A stretch of 64,000 bases of DNA from Brachypterus glaber (GCA_958510825.1 OY294047.1:42058006-42122005); one strand, 5' to 3'; positions 44,393 to 56,426 are shown, counted from the stretch's first letter. The notes: generated by a model not told the origin, from the letters alone. Translations and numbers: made by a program.

Positions 44393-44510
44393 TAACTATT
44401 TATTTTTATTAAAGAAATTACTGGCGCCATCTCAATTTTAGTAGAATTATCTTATTCTACAGATTCACATTAGCTATGTTCATTCGTGCCGCTCACTGTT
44501 ACACTTTCCG

Positions 44511-44582
44511 GCCAACCAAATAAATACTGTATTTGTTGTATGAAAAACAAATACAGTATTTATTTGGTTGGCTGGAAAGTGT
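44511..44582. mobile_element. Tiny hairpin element, copy 2 (72 bp)
   Basis: ACACTTTCCGGCCAACCAAA then TAAATACTGTATTTGTT pairs almost perfectly with AACAAATACAGTATTTATTT then GGTTGGCTGGAAAGTGT. Confidence 0.75.
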
Positions 44583-44778
44583 AGCACAAATGAGATAGAG
44601 ATAGGGTAGACGTATTTTGTTTCATAATTCTAGTTGTAGAGAGCTCTATTGAAACACTATGCTTCCAAACCAAATTTCAGGTTACTTGAACATTTTTTAA
44701 CCCTCGCCCAACTCAATTATAATAATGAGGTATTTGGCTGTTCAATTTCTTACATTGTTACAGTTTTAAAGACGAAAC

Positions 44779-44960
44779 AATCCGTGAAGATATGTAATGC
44801 TACGTATCCAAAAATGCGTCGTAATGGAGCTAAGCCCCTTTGAAAGGGACTAAAAAATTCGGTTTTTATTTAATAACTTAGGAAAGCTTTGAAGTACAGC
44901 AACAAGGTTTTGAATGTTAACTAACCTTAATTAGATCATGCTATCTTCATGTATCCTGTA
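44779..44960 (+). repeat. Repeat K end joined to repeat F
   Basis: AATCCGTGAAGATATGTAAT then GCTACG is a K terminus. From about 44812 GGAGCTAAGCCCCTTTGAAA and TTTTTATTTAATAACTTA match 11560-11640 (repeat F). The 64-residue ORF at 44649 crosses this junction and is discounted. Confidence 0.5.
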
Positions 44961-45278
44961 TTTCCGAAATGTTTACTTCAATTTTAGAAACCTCCAGCCT
45001 TATTGCAACCAAATATATTTTACGTATTATTATTTGATACGAGTATGTTAAAAATACAAAGCAATACATATATTTAACTTGTCATTTGTTACTTTTCAAT
45101 AAATATAGTACAGCTATGTCAACTATAGTTGACATAAATATTTACTATTTCCCTTTATTTGAAAATCAATAAAGCAATAAGGGACAGCATAAGATTTTTA
45201 TTGGCTTTAGCTGCAAGTGACTTTATAAGACAGTCTCTTTACACTCATAAAAAGATTTATCTTATGTGAATGAGTTAG
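44961..45278. other. Spacer
   Basis: TATGTCAACTATAGTTGACATA forms a perfect palindrome at about 45115-45136. Otherwise nothing. Confidence 0.4.
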
Positions 45279-45410
45279 AGAGCTGGTGACCATTTTTATT
45301 TCGTTATTTGCTCCCGGCTGAAATTTATATGTCTTAATGCACATTCAAATAAGGCTCTTTCCCACTTGCTAGAATCTGATACGGTTCTTTTGGGTTATAG
45401 AAGACTTTAA
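45279..45410 (+). mobile_element. Element Y, left fragment
   Basis: AGAGCTGGTGACCATTTTTA, GCTCCCGGCTG and GCACATTCAAATAAGGCTCT match the left arm of 59129-59781. The copy stops after about 130 bp. Confidence 0.6.
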
Positions 45411-45772
45411 AGTCATTATTTTTAGCTGATTATATTTTATCTAACTTATACATCTATAAGAATATACAAAATGATAAAACACATTTGAAATTTCGTACTA
45501 ATCCAAAATTATTAATAATATTAAACAACCAAACACAGCGAAGTTCTTAAAACAAATTTATATTTCGTGCTATTGCCCTGATCTCAAAAGTTATTTAAAA
45601 GGCTCAATATATGTATGATAAATACTTCAACTATCCTTGATTACAATGACATATTTCTTGTATCGAAATTGTTTAAAAGACTTTCTGTCAAAATACCTGA
45701 CCAACTGGTCCATAGTGATATGTTATCATTCATCATGTACAGAGGTTATTACTGCAAGGAAAAATAATTTTT
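45411..45772. other. AT-rich spacer
   Basis: No feature was recognised. Confidence 0.35.
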
Positions 45773-46460
45773 TTTACGACTGCTTTAGAATGTAAGCATA
45801 TACAAACACTTTTCAAACACAGAATGAATCCATTCTAGCTCTAGATACGGTATGAATATTCCGTATCAAGTGTTAGAATGAGCACAAGTAGTTCCATCTC
45901 TTGTTTATGAAAGTAAAAAAAATTGTATCAAAATTAGCAAAAATATATATATATTTTACCATGAAACATTGAATAATTTAATGCAATTTAAAGTTTTGCT
46001 TTAAAATTACATAAAGTTTATTAGTTTTTCTTAATATTTGACCAGTTTTTTATCAATTTAGTTCAAAAAATTTTAACTGCTCCATCTATTGTTAAATATT
46101 TAAACCTGATATCTGTCACAACAATCTGACATAACCTTCAATTTTTGCAGTATAATTTGTAACTATGTGCTAAAATTAAATAAAAATCATTTTTAAGTAC
46201 TGATTTGATAAAATTATTAAATAACATTAATTGCTTTGTTTAAAAATATGTGTTTTGTTGCATTTACAATGTCGAGTCAAAAAACATTGTTTTTAACTTT
46301 GTCCGCAGTTTAAAGTCATACAGTGTTTCATATTTGCAGTCGAAGAAAAATTATAGTCTACAACACGTATAGAATAGTCATTTCGCGCTCACGGGACCGT
46401 CATACTCGCCTGCCGGCTCGTATGACAAACTTTCCGCTAGTTATAGAATATACTATTTTT
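45773..46460 (+). repeat. Repeat R3, copy 1
   Basis: TTTACGACTGCTTTAGAATG begins a ~0.7-kb unit. It contains the palindrome GATACGGTATGAATATTCCG then TATC, and ends with a CpG-rich segment: CGGGACCGTCATACTCGCCT, GCCGGCTCGTATGACAAAC. Copies at 52181 and 60297 are closely similar. Confidence 0.8.
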
Positions 46461-46599
46461 AAGTTACAGTGTTTCGAAATTTACAGGGCTATGTCATGTT
46501 AAGAAATGAGAACATTATTCATATTTATGAAATTACTTTTTAATGAAATGAAAATTTTAAGAATTGACGGATGTCAAACTAACTTTTTAAATACTGTTT

Positions 46600-46875
46600 G
46601 GACTTTGGGGACAAGGGGGTAACTTGGCTTGCAGAATAATTTTGTATAACTGTGAAAATAGCCTAACCTGAATGTTTAATAATTTAATTTAATATGTTTG
46701 ACTCGGTAAGTTAAAAACAGATTTTTAGGGTACCTCATTTCACCACCTTTTTGGGGCTTCTAGCACCCAAATTAACCGGAACGAGAATCTGGCGATTTTG
46801 AATTAGCTTAATTTGAATGTATTTTAAGACATATATACAATACAGCCGGGAAAAAATAATTAAATAAAAAAGTCC
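46600..46875 (-). mobile_element. Element Y, right fragment
   Basis: GCTTCTAGCACCCAAATTAA, TAGCTTAATTTGAATGTATT and ACAGCCGGGAAAAAATAATT match the right arm of 59129-59781. It lacks the terminal GGTCACCAGCTCT. Confidence 0.55.
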
Positions 46876-47761
46876 AAACCAACTCAGACTATAAGTTATT
46901 AGTAGTTTAAGGCGATTACGGAGATTTCCTGAATTCAATTAAAGTTAAAATATATTATAATATCTTTGCAGTGTAAAAATGCGAAAACAAATGCTGAATA
47001 AATATAAAATTCTTCTTTGATATATTATGATACCAATTTAAATAATCCCTGAACCTTATTATTCAAATGAACATGTCAATTTAAAAGAGTTATCAATCAA
47101 ATCGAAAAATCTTGTTCGTATTTTTTTAGAAAATGTAATTTATCATATATGGAAATTCTCATATTTCAACCATCATACATTTTTTTACAGGTCTATACTG
47201 TTATACGATTCTATAATGGAACTTGAATCACACAACATTTTTTTTACTTTGTTTTTAACGGTTGTATACACACATGTAGTAACTAACAAATTTGGTTTAA
47301 AAATATTTTTTGCACGACCAAGACTAAAACCTAATTTTACGCTTTCATTTTCGGGACTAAACTTGCCGTTTTCTTCCAAGGGAATAAAAATTACGGCAAC
47401 CTTGATAATATTGAAATATTATACATACTGTGCTTTACTGGTACAAAAATTAGGTTTGGCAATGTTTTGTAATAAATTAGCGATTCAAACGAATTCATTT
47501 GATTTTAACAAAGAAAACCTTTAAAAAAAAAGATTGTTATAACAATTTATACATAACTTAAAATTTATCATCTTCGTCGATTTTTTTGACGTTTGTGTCA
47601 ACCATATTAAAAAACAATTGAATTCGCGATAGCCATGAAACTGACTTTTCGCAATTTACAGGCATCTTGATTAAATTACTAATATAAAACAACCGATTTT
47701 AGACGCGTGGTTTTTAATTTTAATTTTATCTACCTACCTAAATTATGTTTGGTCCTGCAAA
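46876..47761. other. Spacer; unsupported ORFs on both strands
   Basis: TAAGGCGATTACGGAGATTT at 46909 is half of the 42131 element. The 102-residue plus ORF (47216-47524) and its minus shadow (47185-47379) have no motif I recognise. Confidence 0.35.
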
Positions 47762-47880
47762 AAATAGCGTATATACCTCAGTACTAAACTTGGCTGTTTT
47801 AGTCCCTTGCATTTCTGTTTCCTGAGCGAGCGTAGCCACTAATGCAGCCAGTTTAGTCTCTTGGTATATAAATAACTATT
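47762..47880. mobile_element. CpG-core palindromic element
   Basis: AAATAGCGTATATACCTCAG then TACTAAACTTGGCTG pairs with CAGCCAGTTTAGTCTCTTGG then TATATAAATAACTATT. The centre is CTGAGCGAGCGTAGCC. Confidence 0.55.
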
Positions 47881-47883
47881 ATA

Positions 47884-48173
47884 TCCCCCTCTCAACTTTT
47901 GAACGAGTTCAGATATCCACTTCAAATTTAGACCACGTAAATGGGACAACATAAGCTATAAATAAATAAGATTACTTAAATTATATTTTTTTTTGCATAT
48001 ATTTTATATTTTTAGCTCCTGAAATGAGGACAGGGGGCATGGGAGGATTTTTTTAATGGAAAAAAGGGTCATGTGGTACATCATTTTAAGTCATATCCAA
48101 TTCTCAAATTTGAAGTCGATATCTCAACTCGTTCAAAAGCTAAGAGGGATGGGGTGACTTTTGGTCTGCACAG
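47884..48173. mobile_element. CAGTGCGGTCC-family deletion derivative
   Basis: CCCCTCTCAACTTTTGAACG at the left and GGGGTGACTTTTGGTCTGCA then CAG at the right match the ends of 29345-30061. The middle is deleted, leaving ~290 bp. The outermost left 20 bp are gone. Confidence 0.7.
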
Positions 48174-48672
48174 TTTTTGTAAATCTAAATACATTTATAG
48201 TTTTTTATTCTCAAAAGAAAATAAAAATGCTAAGAAAAGCTCCTTTTATAGAATATTATTTTAGATTTATTACTTTAGATTTAATTCTATAAACATAAGT
48301 ACCAACCTATCATGGTTAAAAATTGCTTGGCCTAAAGGGTTGTATGGACTCATTCCTACTTAACCAAAATTTGTCCTTATCTTTTTGCTTCTAAGAAAAT
48401 AATAAATTATTTACTACCACTATATATCTTGATGCAACATGACAAGACATTACTTTCCTTTGCTTTACCAAACCAGACTCAAGACCCTTGGGTCAACATT
48501 GAAATCTATTAAACTAAGATGAACTAAGTAATTACATGACCATCCCTGTGAAATATTATACAGCTTCCGGAATTACTTCAACCCAACAGGTTTATTACAC
48601 TCCTCGCAGCTTTACAGCATACTGTATTATAAATTTAGTTAAAACCCAAAAAAAAATATATATATATATATA
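48174..48672. other. Spacer ending in a TA run
   Basis: ORFs at 48073-48264 and 48536-48724 run into MITE sequence and are not genes. Confidence 0.4.
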
Positions 48673-49468
48673 CCGGGTGTTTCAGGAAGGTGGTTCATCC
48701 CTCTTAACTTTTTTACTTTTTTAGGTAATATCTTGAAATTTTCAGAAGCTATAAAATGTCTAATTTAAGATTTTTTGACAGTCAGAATTTTTTTGTCACT
48801 TCCGATTTCGCCGGAAATGAATCGAACTTTCTATTTTTAAATGAAACATATTTTGATTCAGAAATCAATTCTGAGAACAAGTATGTGTCACTTGTCAAAT
48901 TTTGACAGGTCATGTCATTTTTTAGTTAAATATTCATTTTAGATCTTTTGTATTTTAATATTCTTCCAAATAAAGTATTCATGTGTGGTACCAAAATGTT
49001 CGCAAGAAAATTTTCTTTTATTTTAACCTAATGAGCCACCTCCTTTCCATTTGAAAAAAATGACTTATAGACCAAAGTTTGATTTTAAGAGCCCACCACG
49101 TTTTGGGAAAAAATCAAAACAGTATTTTTCTAAAGATACTAGACCAACAATTAAGCGAATAAACTAATTTAAGACACTAGTTTTAAAAATATAAATACAA
49201 AATGACATGCCCTGTCAAAAATTGACAAGTGGCACATGCTTGTTTTTAGAATTGATTTTTAAATCGAAGTATGTAAAAATATACAGGGTGTTCTAATTAA
49301 AAATAGAAAGTTTGATTTATTTATTTATTTCCGGTGAAAGCGAAAGAAAATGTCTGACCATGTCAAAAATTTCTAAATTATACATAATATAGCTCCTGCA
49401 AATTTCACGATCCTACATAAAAAAGTAATAAAGTTAAGGGGGGTGAACCACCTTCCTGAAACACCCGG
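48673..49468. mobile_element. CCGGGTGTTTCAGG TIR element, 796 bp
   Basis: CCGGGTGTTTCAGGAAGGTG is inverted at CACCTTCCTGAAACACCCGG. TA lies at 48671-48672 and 49469-49470. Inverted matching extends deep inside (CTTGTCAAATTTTGACAGGT / CCCTGTCAAAAATTGACAAG), making most of it a foldback. A second terminus-like TA CAGGGTGTTCTAATTAAAA at 49283 suggests a nested or composite origin. No transposase. Confidence 0.8.
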
Positions 49469-49494
49469 TATATATATGCAAAATGTGAGTTATA

Positions 49495-50060
49495 CCAGGT
49501 GTCTCAGCTAATACATACCAGTCGTTTCTTAGCCTTATTATTGAAGCACTCAAAATCAAATTTATCAGTCAATGTAAAATAGCTTGCTAGTTGGCATTAA
49601 CACAAAGGAGACTACCGAGATTCCTATAGGTGAGTGGCCTGTGCGGGCCTGTTCTTCAATTTAAACTGATTATTATGCACTTAATTTGAGTACCATAGGA
49701 TGATGGGAACATAATCGAAATGGTGTCTAAAGTTCAATGTCCTGACGCCTTTTTTAATCGAAACAAGTTGAAGTTACAATGTAAAAACCACTGGTAGTTT
49801 TAGATGGATAATCGTATGAGCTTTCAAGGGACATGAAGAAGCCGGCTTATTTTAAACATATTTATACACTATATTGGCCTTACATCCCATTCATGTCGGA
49901 ACTAAGCGTTTCCCGGCAGATTGCTTGGTGTCATTTGAAAGCTCACATGATGATCCATCTAAAACCATCAATCGTTTTAACATTGTAACTTACCTTCTCA
50001 ACAGGCCAATCTCGGTAGTCTCCTTTCTACTAGCTTTTGTTTTTGAGATATAGTTTATTT
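49495..50060. mobile_element. CCAGGTGTCTCAGC foldback element
   Basis: TA CCAGGTGTCTCAGCTAATAC starts it 25 bp after the previous element. Inner arms AAAGGAGACTACCGAGATT and GTTTTAGATGGATAATCGTA are inverted at AATCTCGGTAGTCTCCTTTC and ATGATCCATCTAAAAC. The right terminus is not clear. Confidence 0.55.
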
Positions 50061-50118
50061 CATATAATTTTTAGTGTTAATTTCAATACTAAAAATTCTA
50101 AAAATACTTTTATTTTTA

Positions 50119-50731
50119 ACCGACTTCCAAAAAGGAGGAGGTTATCAATTCGACTTGTAACTTTGTTTTTTTATGCTTGATCCCGCATAAATCTAAAGCG
50201 GATGAACAAAATTGATTTTAACTTTTTTCAGCTTAAAGAGGGCATTCCTGAGGTAAATCTAATAATTTTAACGCAATTTCACTTAATTTGGTTCTAATAT
50301 CAACCAAATTTTTAGAAAAATATCCGATATAAAATTTTATACTTTATTTATTTTATTATATCGTTTAAAATAAGGTTGGTTGGGCTCTTGAGCGTTAAAA
50401 AATATAACTAAATTAATTTTTTAGAAAATTATCTTAGTGTGTAATGACGTCAGCAGCTTGCCGAGATAGAAGGACAGCTATAATTTAGCTTAGATGGCGT
50501 TACAAATCTACAAGCTATGTGTCTCTAAAAAAAAAAATAAAAACTTTTAACAAAAAAAAAATGAACCGACTTCTATGTTTCTAAAAAGTAAAAAATAAAA
50601 AATAAGTCGGTGCCGATTTCACAGCAAACAATTTAACAATAAAAATAATTTTTACTATTTAATTTAGGGAATGGTGAGATTGGCACCAACATATTTTTTA
50701 TATTTTACTATTTAGAGACATAGAAGTCGGT
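50119..50731 (+). mobile_element. ACCGACTTC-family element, complete
   Basis: It opens ACCGACTTCCAAAAAGGAGG, then AGGTTATCAATTCG, and closes with the inverse of ACCGACTTCTATGTCTCTAA. An internal copy of the latter end at 50565, followed by AAATAAGTCGGTGCCGAT, forms a hairpin with the right side (ATTGGCACCAACATATTT). Both end types also occur at 17880-18130. Non-autonomous. Confidence 0.65.
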
Positions 50732-51188
50732 TAATTTTTTTTTTTTTAAACGTTTTTATTTATACATTAATATAATGTTTCATAAACTAAATTATTAGTA
50801 ATCATTTTATTTAGAATAATCCTTGTTATACTATTCACAGCGCATGCGCTAGAATAGTATTATATTCGTCATGTTTAAAAAAAAAAATAAATGAAGTGAG
50901 ACGCATTTTATTTTCATATTTTTACAGTAAATACTTCAAGCTTTTAGCAATTGTTCTGATTTAAAATAATATTGTTATATATTTATTTAAATAAAACAAA
51001 CGTGATTGTTTCAATAGTATTTCACTTCACGTGGAAAATACAAAACTTTTCAAACTAAATTTTATAAATTGCAACCATACGTTTTGTTTATTTGACAAAG
51101 GTAGAAACTGCATAATAATGCAATTACTGTCTTTGTGATATCGATATTTTGGTATGTTCTATGTATATTGGAAAAAAGAAGGTTGATA
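50732..51188. other. Spacer with poly-T and CTATTCACAGCGC-like box
   Basis: ACTATTCACAGCGCATGCGC then TAGAATAGTA near 50829 resembles the start of CpG-core repeats (compare 30792). No more could be resolved. Confidence 0.35.
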
Positions 51189-51611
51189 CACGGAAAAAAA
51201 ATTATAGCTAGGAGCGCTATAACACACATACCAAGCAAATTATAATCGCTTATTATATAAATACAAGGCTTTCTCTTAAAATTATGGCAGTCAGTGTAAA
51301 AATTTATATGAAATACTTTAATTGTTCAGTGAATAATAAAATATAACAAATAGTATGGCATTTATAGCTTAAATAGATTTAATTATTGTCCGTGCTAATA
51401 ATTTTTATAATATAATAAAATTTCTGTAAATTTATAATAGTGCCTGTAATAAATATAATCGTGTCTGTAATATATATAATCGTTTCCAATTTATTTTTAA
51501 CATTATTAGTTATTGTGTCCCTTATAATCTATAGCTTAAATCACTATAATTTGCCACTGTTACCAAATATCTTATAATGTATAGCGCAGAGCCCACTAAT
51601 TTCTTTCCGTG
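51189..51611. mobile_element. CACGGAAA MITE, copy 1 (423 bp)
   Basis: The ends are CACGGAAAAAAAATTATAGC and TTTCTTTCCGTG. TA lies at 51187-51188 and 51612-51613. Nearly identical to 57760-58177. No ORF. Internal ATAATCG(C/T)(T/G)T words repeat. Confidence 0.85.
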
Positions 51612-51613
51612 TA

Positions 51614-52180
51614 TTTTAAATGAACTAGTAGATCACTAGATCAATAACAAACACAAAGCTCAGTATAAAATTTAAATAAGCAATTTTTATTCAGATGCAG
51701 GAATTGTATTTTTTTTTAATTTACTAAAAAAAGATCAAGTTGCGGAAAACTGAAACCAGCCGTCTCGAATGAGCGAGAATACTTTCTCGTAAAAAAAATT
51801 ATGTTCAGAAACAATTTATTACATTTTGGTACATTTTCGATCATGAAAAAAATTATAATACATATTTTGTGTAATTTTATTTTACCCTTTAGGTGGTTTT
51901 TAAATGTTTTTTCTATTGGAAATACTAAAAAAGTTACGTCCAAAAACAATTTATGACCTATTTTTTGAGGAGGTTTTTAAAATTTTCTTTTTTTATGAAT
52001 AATAAGAAAGTTATGTCTAGAAACATTTTTTTTTTTCATTTGGGGAGTAAGGGGGGCTGGAAAAAAATGATAATAATTTTTTTTGTCTAGTTTTATTTAA
52101 CGTTTTATGTGGTTTTTAAACTTTTCTTATATTGTAAATAAAAAAAAATTACGACCAAAACAAAAATATAATCCCCCTTT
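51614..52180. other. AT-rich spacer with diverged short repeats
   Basis: A phrase near GGTGGTTTTTAAATGTTTTT recurs at 51893, 51970 (GGAGGTTTTTAAAATTTTCT) and 52100 (GTGGTTTTTAAACTTTTCTT), each followed by AA(A/G)TTA(C/T)G. This is a degenerate repeat of roughly 80-130 bp. The 77-residue minus ORF lies in it. Confidence 0.4.
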
Positions 52181-52643
52181 TAGTTTTTCTTAATATTTGA
52201 CCAGTTTTTTATCAATTTAGTTCAAAAAATTAAAACTGCTTCATCTATTGTGAAAAATTTAAACCTGATATATGTCACAACAATCTGACATAACCATCAA
52301 TTTTTGCATTATAATTTGTAAATATGTGCTAAAATTAAATAAAAATCTTTTTTAAGTACTGATTTGATAAAATTATTAAATAACATTAATTGCTTTATTT
52401 AAAAATATGTGTTTTGTTGCATTTACAATGTCGAGTCACAAAAAACATTGTTTTTAACCTTGTCCGCAGTTTAAAGCCATACAGTGTTTCATATTTGCAG
52501 TCGAAGAAAAAGTATAGTCTACAACACCTGTGGAATAGTCATTCCGCGCTCGCGGGACCGTCATACTCGCCTGCCGGCTCGTATGACAAACTATCCGCTC
52601 GCGTGGAATATTGTCTATTCCATACTAGTTATAGAATATAGTA
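52181..52643 (+). repeat. Repeat R3, copy 2 (5' truncated)
   Basis: It starts at TAGTTTTTCTTAATATTTGA, equivalent to an internal point of copy 1, and ends with the same CpG segment (CGCGGGACCGTCATACTCGC). The 83-residue ORF at 52390 is shared with copy 3 only because the repeats are similar. Confidence 0.8.
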
Positions 52644-52744
52644 TTCTAACCTAATAAGAAAATGAAACGTTTCCAACTCGAGCCTAGCCTAGGCCAAATT
52701 AGCATCTCGAGAGTTGGAAATGTCATTTTCTTATGTGGTTAGAA
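52644..52744. mobile_element. CpG-core palindrome, 101 bp
   Basis: TTCTAACCTAATAAGAAAAT then GAAACGTTTCCAACTCGAG pairs with CTCGAGAGTTGGAAATGTCA then TTTTCTTATGTGGTTAGAA. The centre has GCCTAGCCTAGGCC. It abuts repeat R3. Confidence 0.65.
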
Positions 52745-53736
52745 CAGAATTTTTTTCACAAGCATAAATAAATAACACATTACCTCGTAAAATTCGCCAT
52801 TTTAAATGATGTTCATCAGAAATTTTGCAGATTTCTAACGTCACTGTAAGTTTTAACTAAATGATAATTTAAATAGGTGGCTCTTTGTTATTTTCTATTA
52901 TTAATCTCGGTATGAACCATATAATATATAAATAAATATTATTTCTTATTGTTTTTCGTAGAAATAAACAAAAAAGTTAGGTTATTTAATTCGCAAACCA
53001 CAGCTGTTTACAGGCAAGGCGATTGTTTCGCCATCTTTGAGGTATAACCAAAAGTCCAAAAAACAGGTTAGATATAAATTCATATCTAACCTAGGTTAAA
53101 AAAGAAAAGAGTTTTTAACTTTTAAAGGAACAGACAAAAATTATGATGATTTTGCTACTTTTTCTTTATGATTGTGAATAAAATATATTTTTTTTCCTAT
53201 TAAAATAGGAATATGAATGAAATCTTTTAATTTTATTTTAATTCAACTAGGTATATTTAATAATATTTAGTTCTTTATAAATATTTATAGATGATAAAAT
53301 TTAAATAAACACGTGAATAAAAAGGAGTAAAAAACTGAAAAATCCGTAACAAAGGTATCTTTGAATATATGGAGTGGTATATTCTCTTCATACAATTCCA
53401 AAACAATTTACAATTAAAATTACGAGTTGTAGACAAGGTCTATCAGATCGCATGTATACTCAAACAATTAGTAAACATCTGTTCAATGTGGGTGAAAATA
53501 GACTTTTTTCTACTACCTAATTAAGTGTTAGCTTACATATTAGCAACCGTTGTCAAGGCTTGTTTACCTTAATATCAGTGAACTCATTTATAATTGACCG
53601 TTATTAAGCATTGTTTTTGGATGACGGTCGATAATGAACATAATTAAGACAACTACTAACTTTTTTAAACTTATATGTTAAACTGACAGCTATGTTACAA
53701 TATTTTTAACTGATATATGGTTATTAGCTTTAGGTA
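52745..53736. other. 1-kb AT-rich stretch
   Basis: AACAGGTTAGATATAAAT ... ATATCTAACCTAGGTT near 53065-53100 is a small hairpin. No element boundaries or genes. Confidence 0.4.
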
Positions 53737-53883
53737 GAAAATAGTATATTATTTACCAAGTGAGAGAAGTTTAACATTTTTGACCTGCGTCAAATTGCGG
53801 GATGAGCGCGCTAGCGCGAAGCCTGCAAGACGTGGTCTAAAATGTTAAATCTTAACTCACGTGGAAAATATAGTATTTTTTTC
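53737..53883. mobile_element. CpG-core palindromic MITE, ~147 bp
   Basis: AAAATAGTATATTATTTACC, AAGTGAGAGAAGTTTAACAT pairs with ATGTTAAATCTTAACTCACG then TGGAAAATATAGTATTTTT. The centre is GGATGAGCGCGCTAGCGCGA. Confidence 0.65.
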
Positions 53884-53934
53884 ACTACCAGTACAATTAA
53901 TTAGCTATTTATTTATTTATTTTACTAAAATTTA

Positions 53935-54180
53935 ATGAAAAAGCTACTTTCTTTAGTTAATTTTTCTTCAAGTTCTTTCCTCTTCAATACAACTCTGCCT
54001 ACTGATTTTAATGAACCGGAAAACCCCACAGTACCCCACATCTTTGATACAAATTCACCTCATACAGAACACTCAAAAACTTTAACACATAATAATTTAA
54101 TAGTAAAAAAGAGAAATAAATATACCAATAACATTACCTGCTCATATAAATATGTCTATAACTATAATTTTTATAGGTAG
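53935..54180 (+). CDS. Unrecognised 81-residue ORF, doubtful
   Basis: The translation is Asn/Thr/Ser-rich (for example EPENPTVPHIFDTNSPHTEH) with no domain I know. It follows a MITE by ~50 bp. Length is marginal for an AT-rich window with few stops in A-rich codons. Probably chance. Confidence 0.15.
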   Translation: MKKLLSLVNFSSSSFLFNTTLPTDFNEPENPTVPHIFDTNSPHTEHSKTLTHNNLIVKKRNKYTNNITCSYKYVYNYNFYR

Positions 54181-55062
54181 TTTACAAAATTACTAATTAC
54201 TTTTGTTAAATTTTGTTAATAAATATGCCATTTTAAAAAATAAACAATTTTATTTTAAGGTTATATCAACAAAAGAACAGATTATTTGTGCTGCGCAAAT
54301 TGCGCAAGGCTTGGAGCAAGGCATATGCAACCTATAAAACATTGTCGTTTTACGAGTTGAATATCTAATATATGTGGGTTGTACCTCCAGTAATTTATTA
54401 TATGATCTTTACGGTAATCTATGGATTGTATAATCTATGGTTGAATATGATGGACCAATGATTTTCACTTTTCGAAGTGTTTTTTTTTTAACATGTTTTA
54501 TAGGTACTAATTTAGTTAATATTTTTTAATTTATCATGCAATAAATAAAATTGGCGCCTAAAGACACTTGTAAATAGCAATGTGATTTAATCATTATGTG
54601 AAACGTCAGATGCCAAAACAGCTGAATAAAAATCATTATTAACCATGGTACAATTTCATTATTTTTAGAACCTCTGACGTCATAGGTAGAGAAATAATAT
54701 TTCTACCAATGAAAAGAACAGTAATAAATATGTGCTTTTAGGCTGGTGGTGAAAAAAAAAATATATGCATCACGTATGCGAATAATAATTACTTTAGTTA
54801 AGTATAACCAAAAAAAACAAAAATAGCGGTTTTACCGCATTCTTACCCCCAAAATAAGATAATAAAAATATGCAAAAAACCGCTTTAGGGCTATAGCCAA
54901 GATTTAAAATCTACTAATCTACTTAACTACGATAATTTTAAGTTAGGGCGTTTTTTAGTTACCCTCTTAATAAACATGCGTCGATAATGCATTACTGCAA
55001 ACCTTTTTTTCGATTCCATGTTTTAAAAGGATAAAAGCACTAATTCCGTTAAAAAAAATATA
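54181..55062. other. Spacer, nothing recognised
   Basis: TTGTGCTGCGCAAATTGCGC near 54285 is the only GC-richer oddity. Confidence 0.35.
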
Positions 55063-55789
55063 CACGGTGTTGCAGTAATTTGGCATTAAATAAATGGGAT
55101 GATTCTACATCACAGAAAATGAAAAACCAACACAGAAACATATGTCCAGAAATAAGCCCTAAGACAGCTACGGTCCTTCGAAGATGGACATATTGAATGG
55201 GGAACCAAAAAAGCCCAAATAAAAGTTTAATGCTGCGCCCTGATTCTTCATTCATAAGCAAAAAAGTATTCTTCACCGAAACACCTAAATTTAATATTAA
55301 AATTTAAACTTAACAGCCTTTTAAAAAGTAATTTATTTTGGTGGCACAAAATTTTACTTCCTCTTAATTGCGTTTATATTTTAAACGGTTGCTCCTACAG
55401 TGTTATACTATATGACATTCTTACGTATTTTTACTAAAGAATCTACATTTTTTAGAAAAAGTAAAAAAAAATACACATGAAAAAGTTTGGGGCAAAAATA
55501 TGTTAAGCCTCACATATTTGTCCGTCTAGTCATGTCTCTGGACAGATTAAAAAAAAAACATACAACATAAACTAATTGCACTTACTATTACTAATATACA
55601 TGCAAAACCTCGTCGCTCTAGCTCAAAGTACCACAGTTATTAATTAAAAGCCTTATTTTTAGTACAATTTTAAAGGGTCGTAACTCTTTTGGGGTTTGAT
55701 TTCGGACCTCTGTTTCTATGCTGGTTTTGCATGTTTTGTGATTTATAATCATTTCATTTATTTAATGCCAAAATACTGAAAACACCGTG
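55063..55789. mobile_element. CACGGTGTTGCAG TIR element with a family-Z core
   Basis: CACGGTGTTGCAGTAATTTG is matched by the inverse of CAAAATACTGAAAACACCGT then G. TA lies at 55061-55062 and 55790-55791. Inside, TACGGTCCTTCGAAGATGGA and CCGAAACACCTAAATTTAAT match the Z elements at 39550 and 13176, whose ends differ. Confidence 0.75.
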
Positions 55790-56060
55790 TATATCTATAA
55801 AATAAATTAAAAAAAAAAACATCGGACGACTTTGGCATCCCGACGCGTCGATTAATTGATTTGCCTGATCCCAAATAGTCGCTACTCTGTTAAAATAATA
55901 AACTCAAACTTTAGGCTATGTTTGTACAACTCTAAATACAGTAAAGTGTTCTCTATAAGGCTGGAAAGAGAAAATGCAATTATAAAATAGAAATACGATA
56001 TAATGGGTCATAAATAATTATTACTTTTCTGTTTTTTATTTTTCTCTCGTTCTTAATATA

Positions 56061-56426
56061 TAAATTATATGTGAAATCTTCTTAATAGAACAGTATATAG
56101 CAAAAATTTAAATTTAAAAAACTATATTTCTTCCAACGTTTCGAGTATTATTGTGTACTCTTCTTTAGGGAGATTAAAAATTACAAAATTATAAATTAAA
56201 AATTATAGACATTTGATAAAATATTATGACAATGTCAAAAAAAAAAATATGACATTGTCATAATATTTTATCAAATGTCTATAATTTTTAATTTATAATT
56301 TTGTAATTTTTAATCTCCCTGAAGAAGAGTACACAATAATACTCGAAACGTTGGAAGAAATATAGTTTTTTAAATTTAAATTTTTGCTATATACTGTTCT
56401 ATTAAGAAGATTTCACATATAATTTA
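56061..56426. repeat. 366-bp near-perfect palindrome
   Basis: Arms of about 177 bp (TAAATTATATGTGAAATCTT ... GACAATGTC / GACATTGTC ... TTTCACATATAATTTA) differ at only a few positions around a short A-rich loop near 56240. The right arm carries CTGAAGA...CTCGAAACGTTGG at 56319-56355. A diverged half copy is at 31560-31690. Confidence 0.9.
56319..56352 (+). ncRNA. Hammerhead-like core, degenerate
   Basis: CTGAAGA (56319-56325), one extra A, a GAGTA/TACTC helix around CACAATAA, then GAAACGTT. Stem III would be only AC/GU. The extra A and weak stem I make activity uncertain. The inverted arm has CTAAAGA instead, a broken core. Confidence 0.4.
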
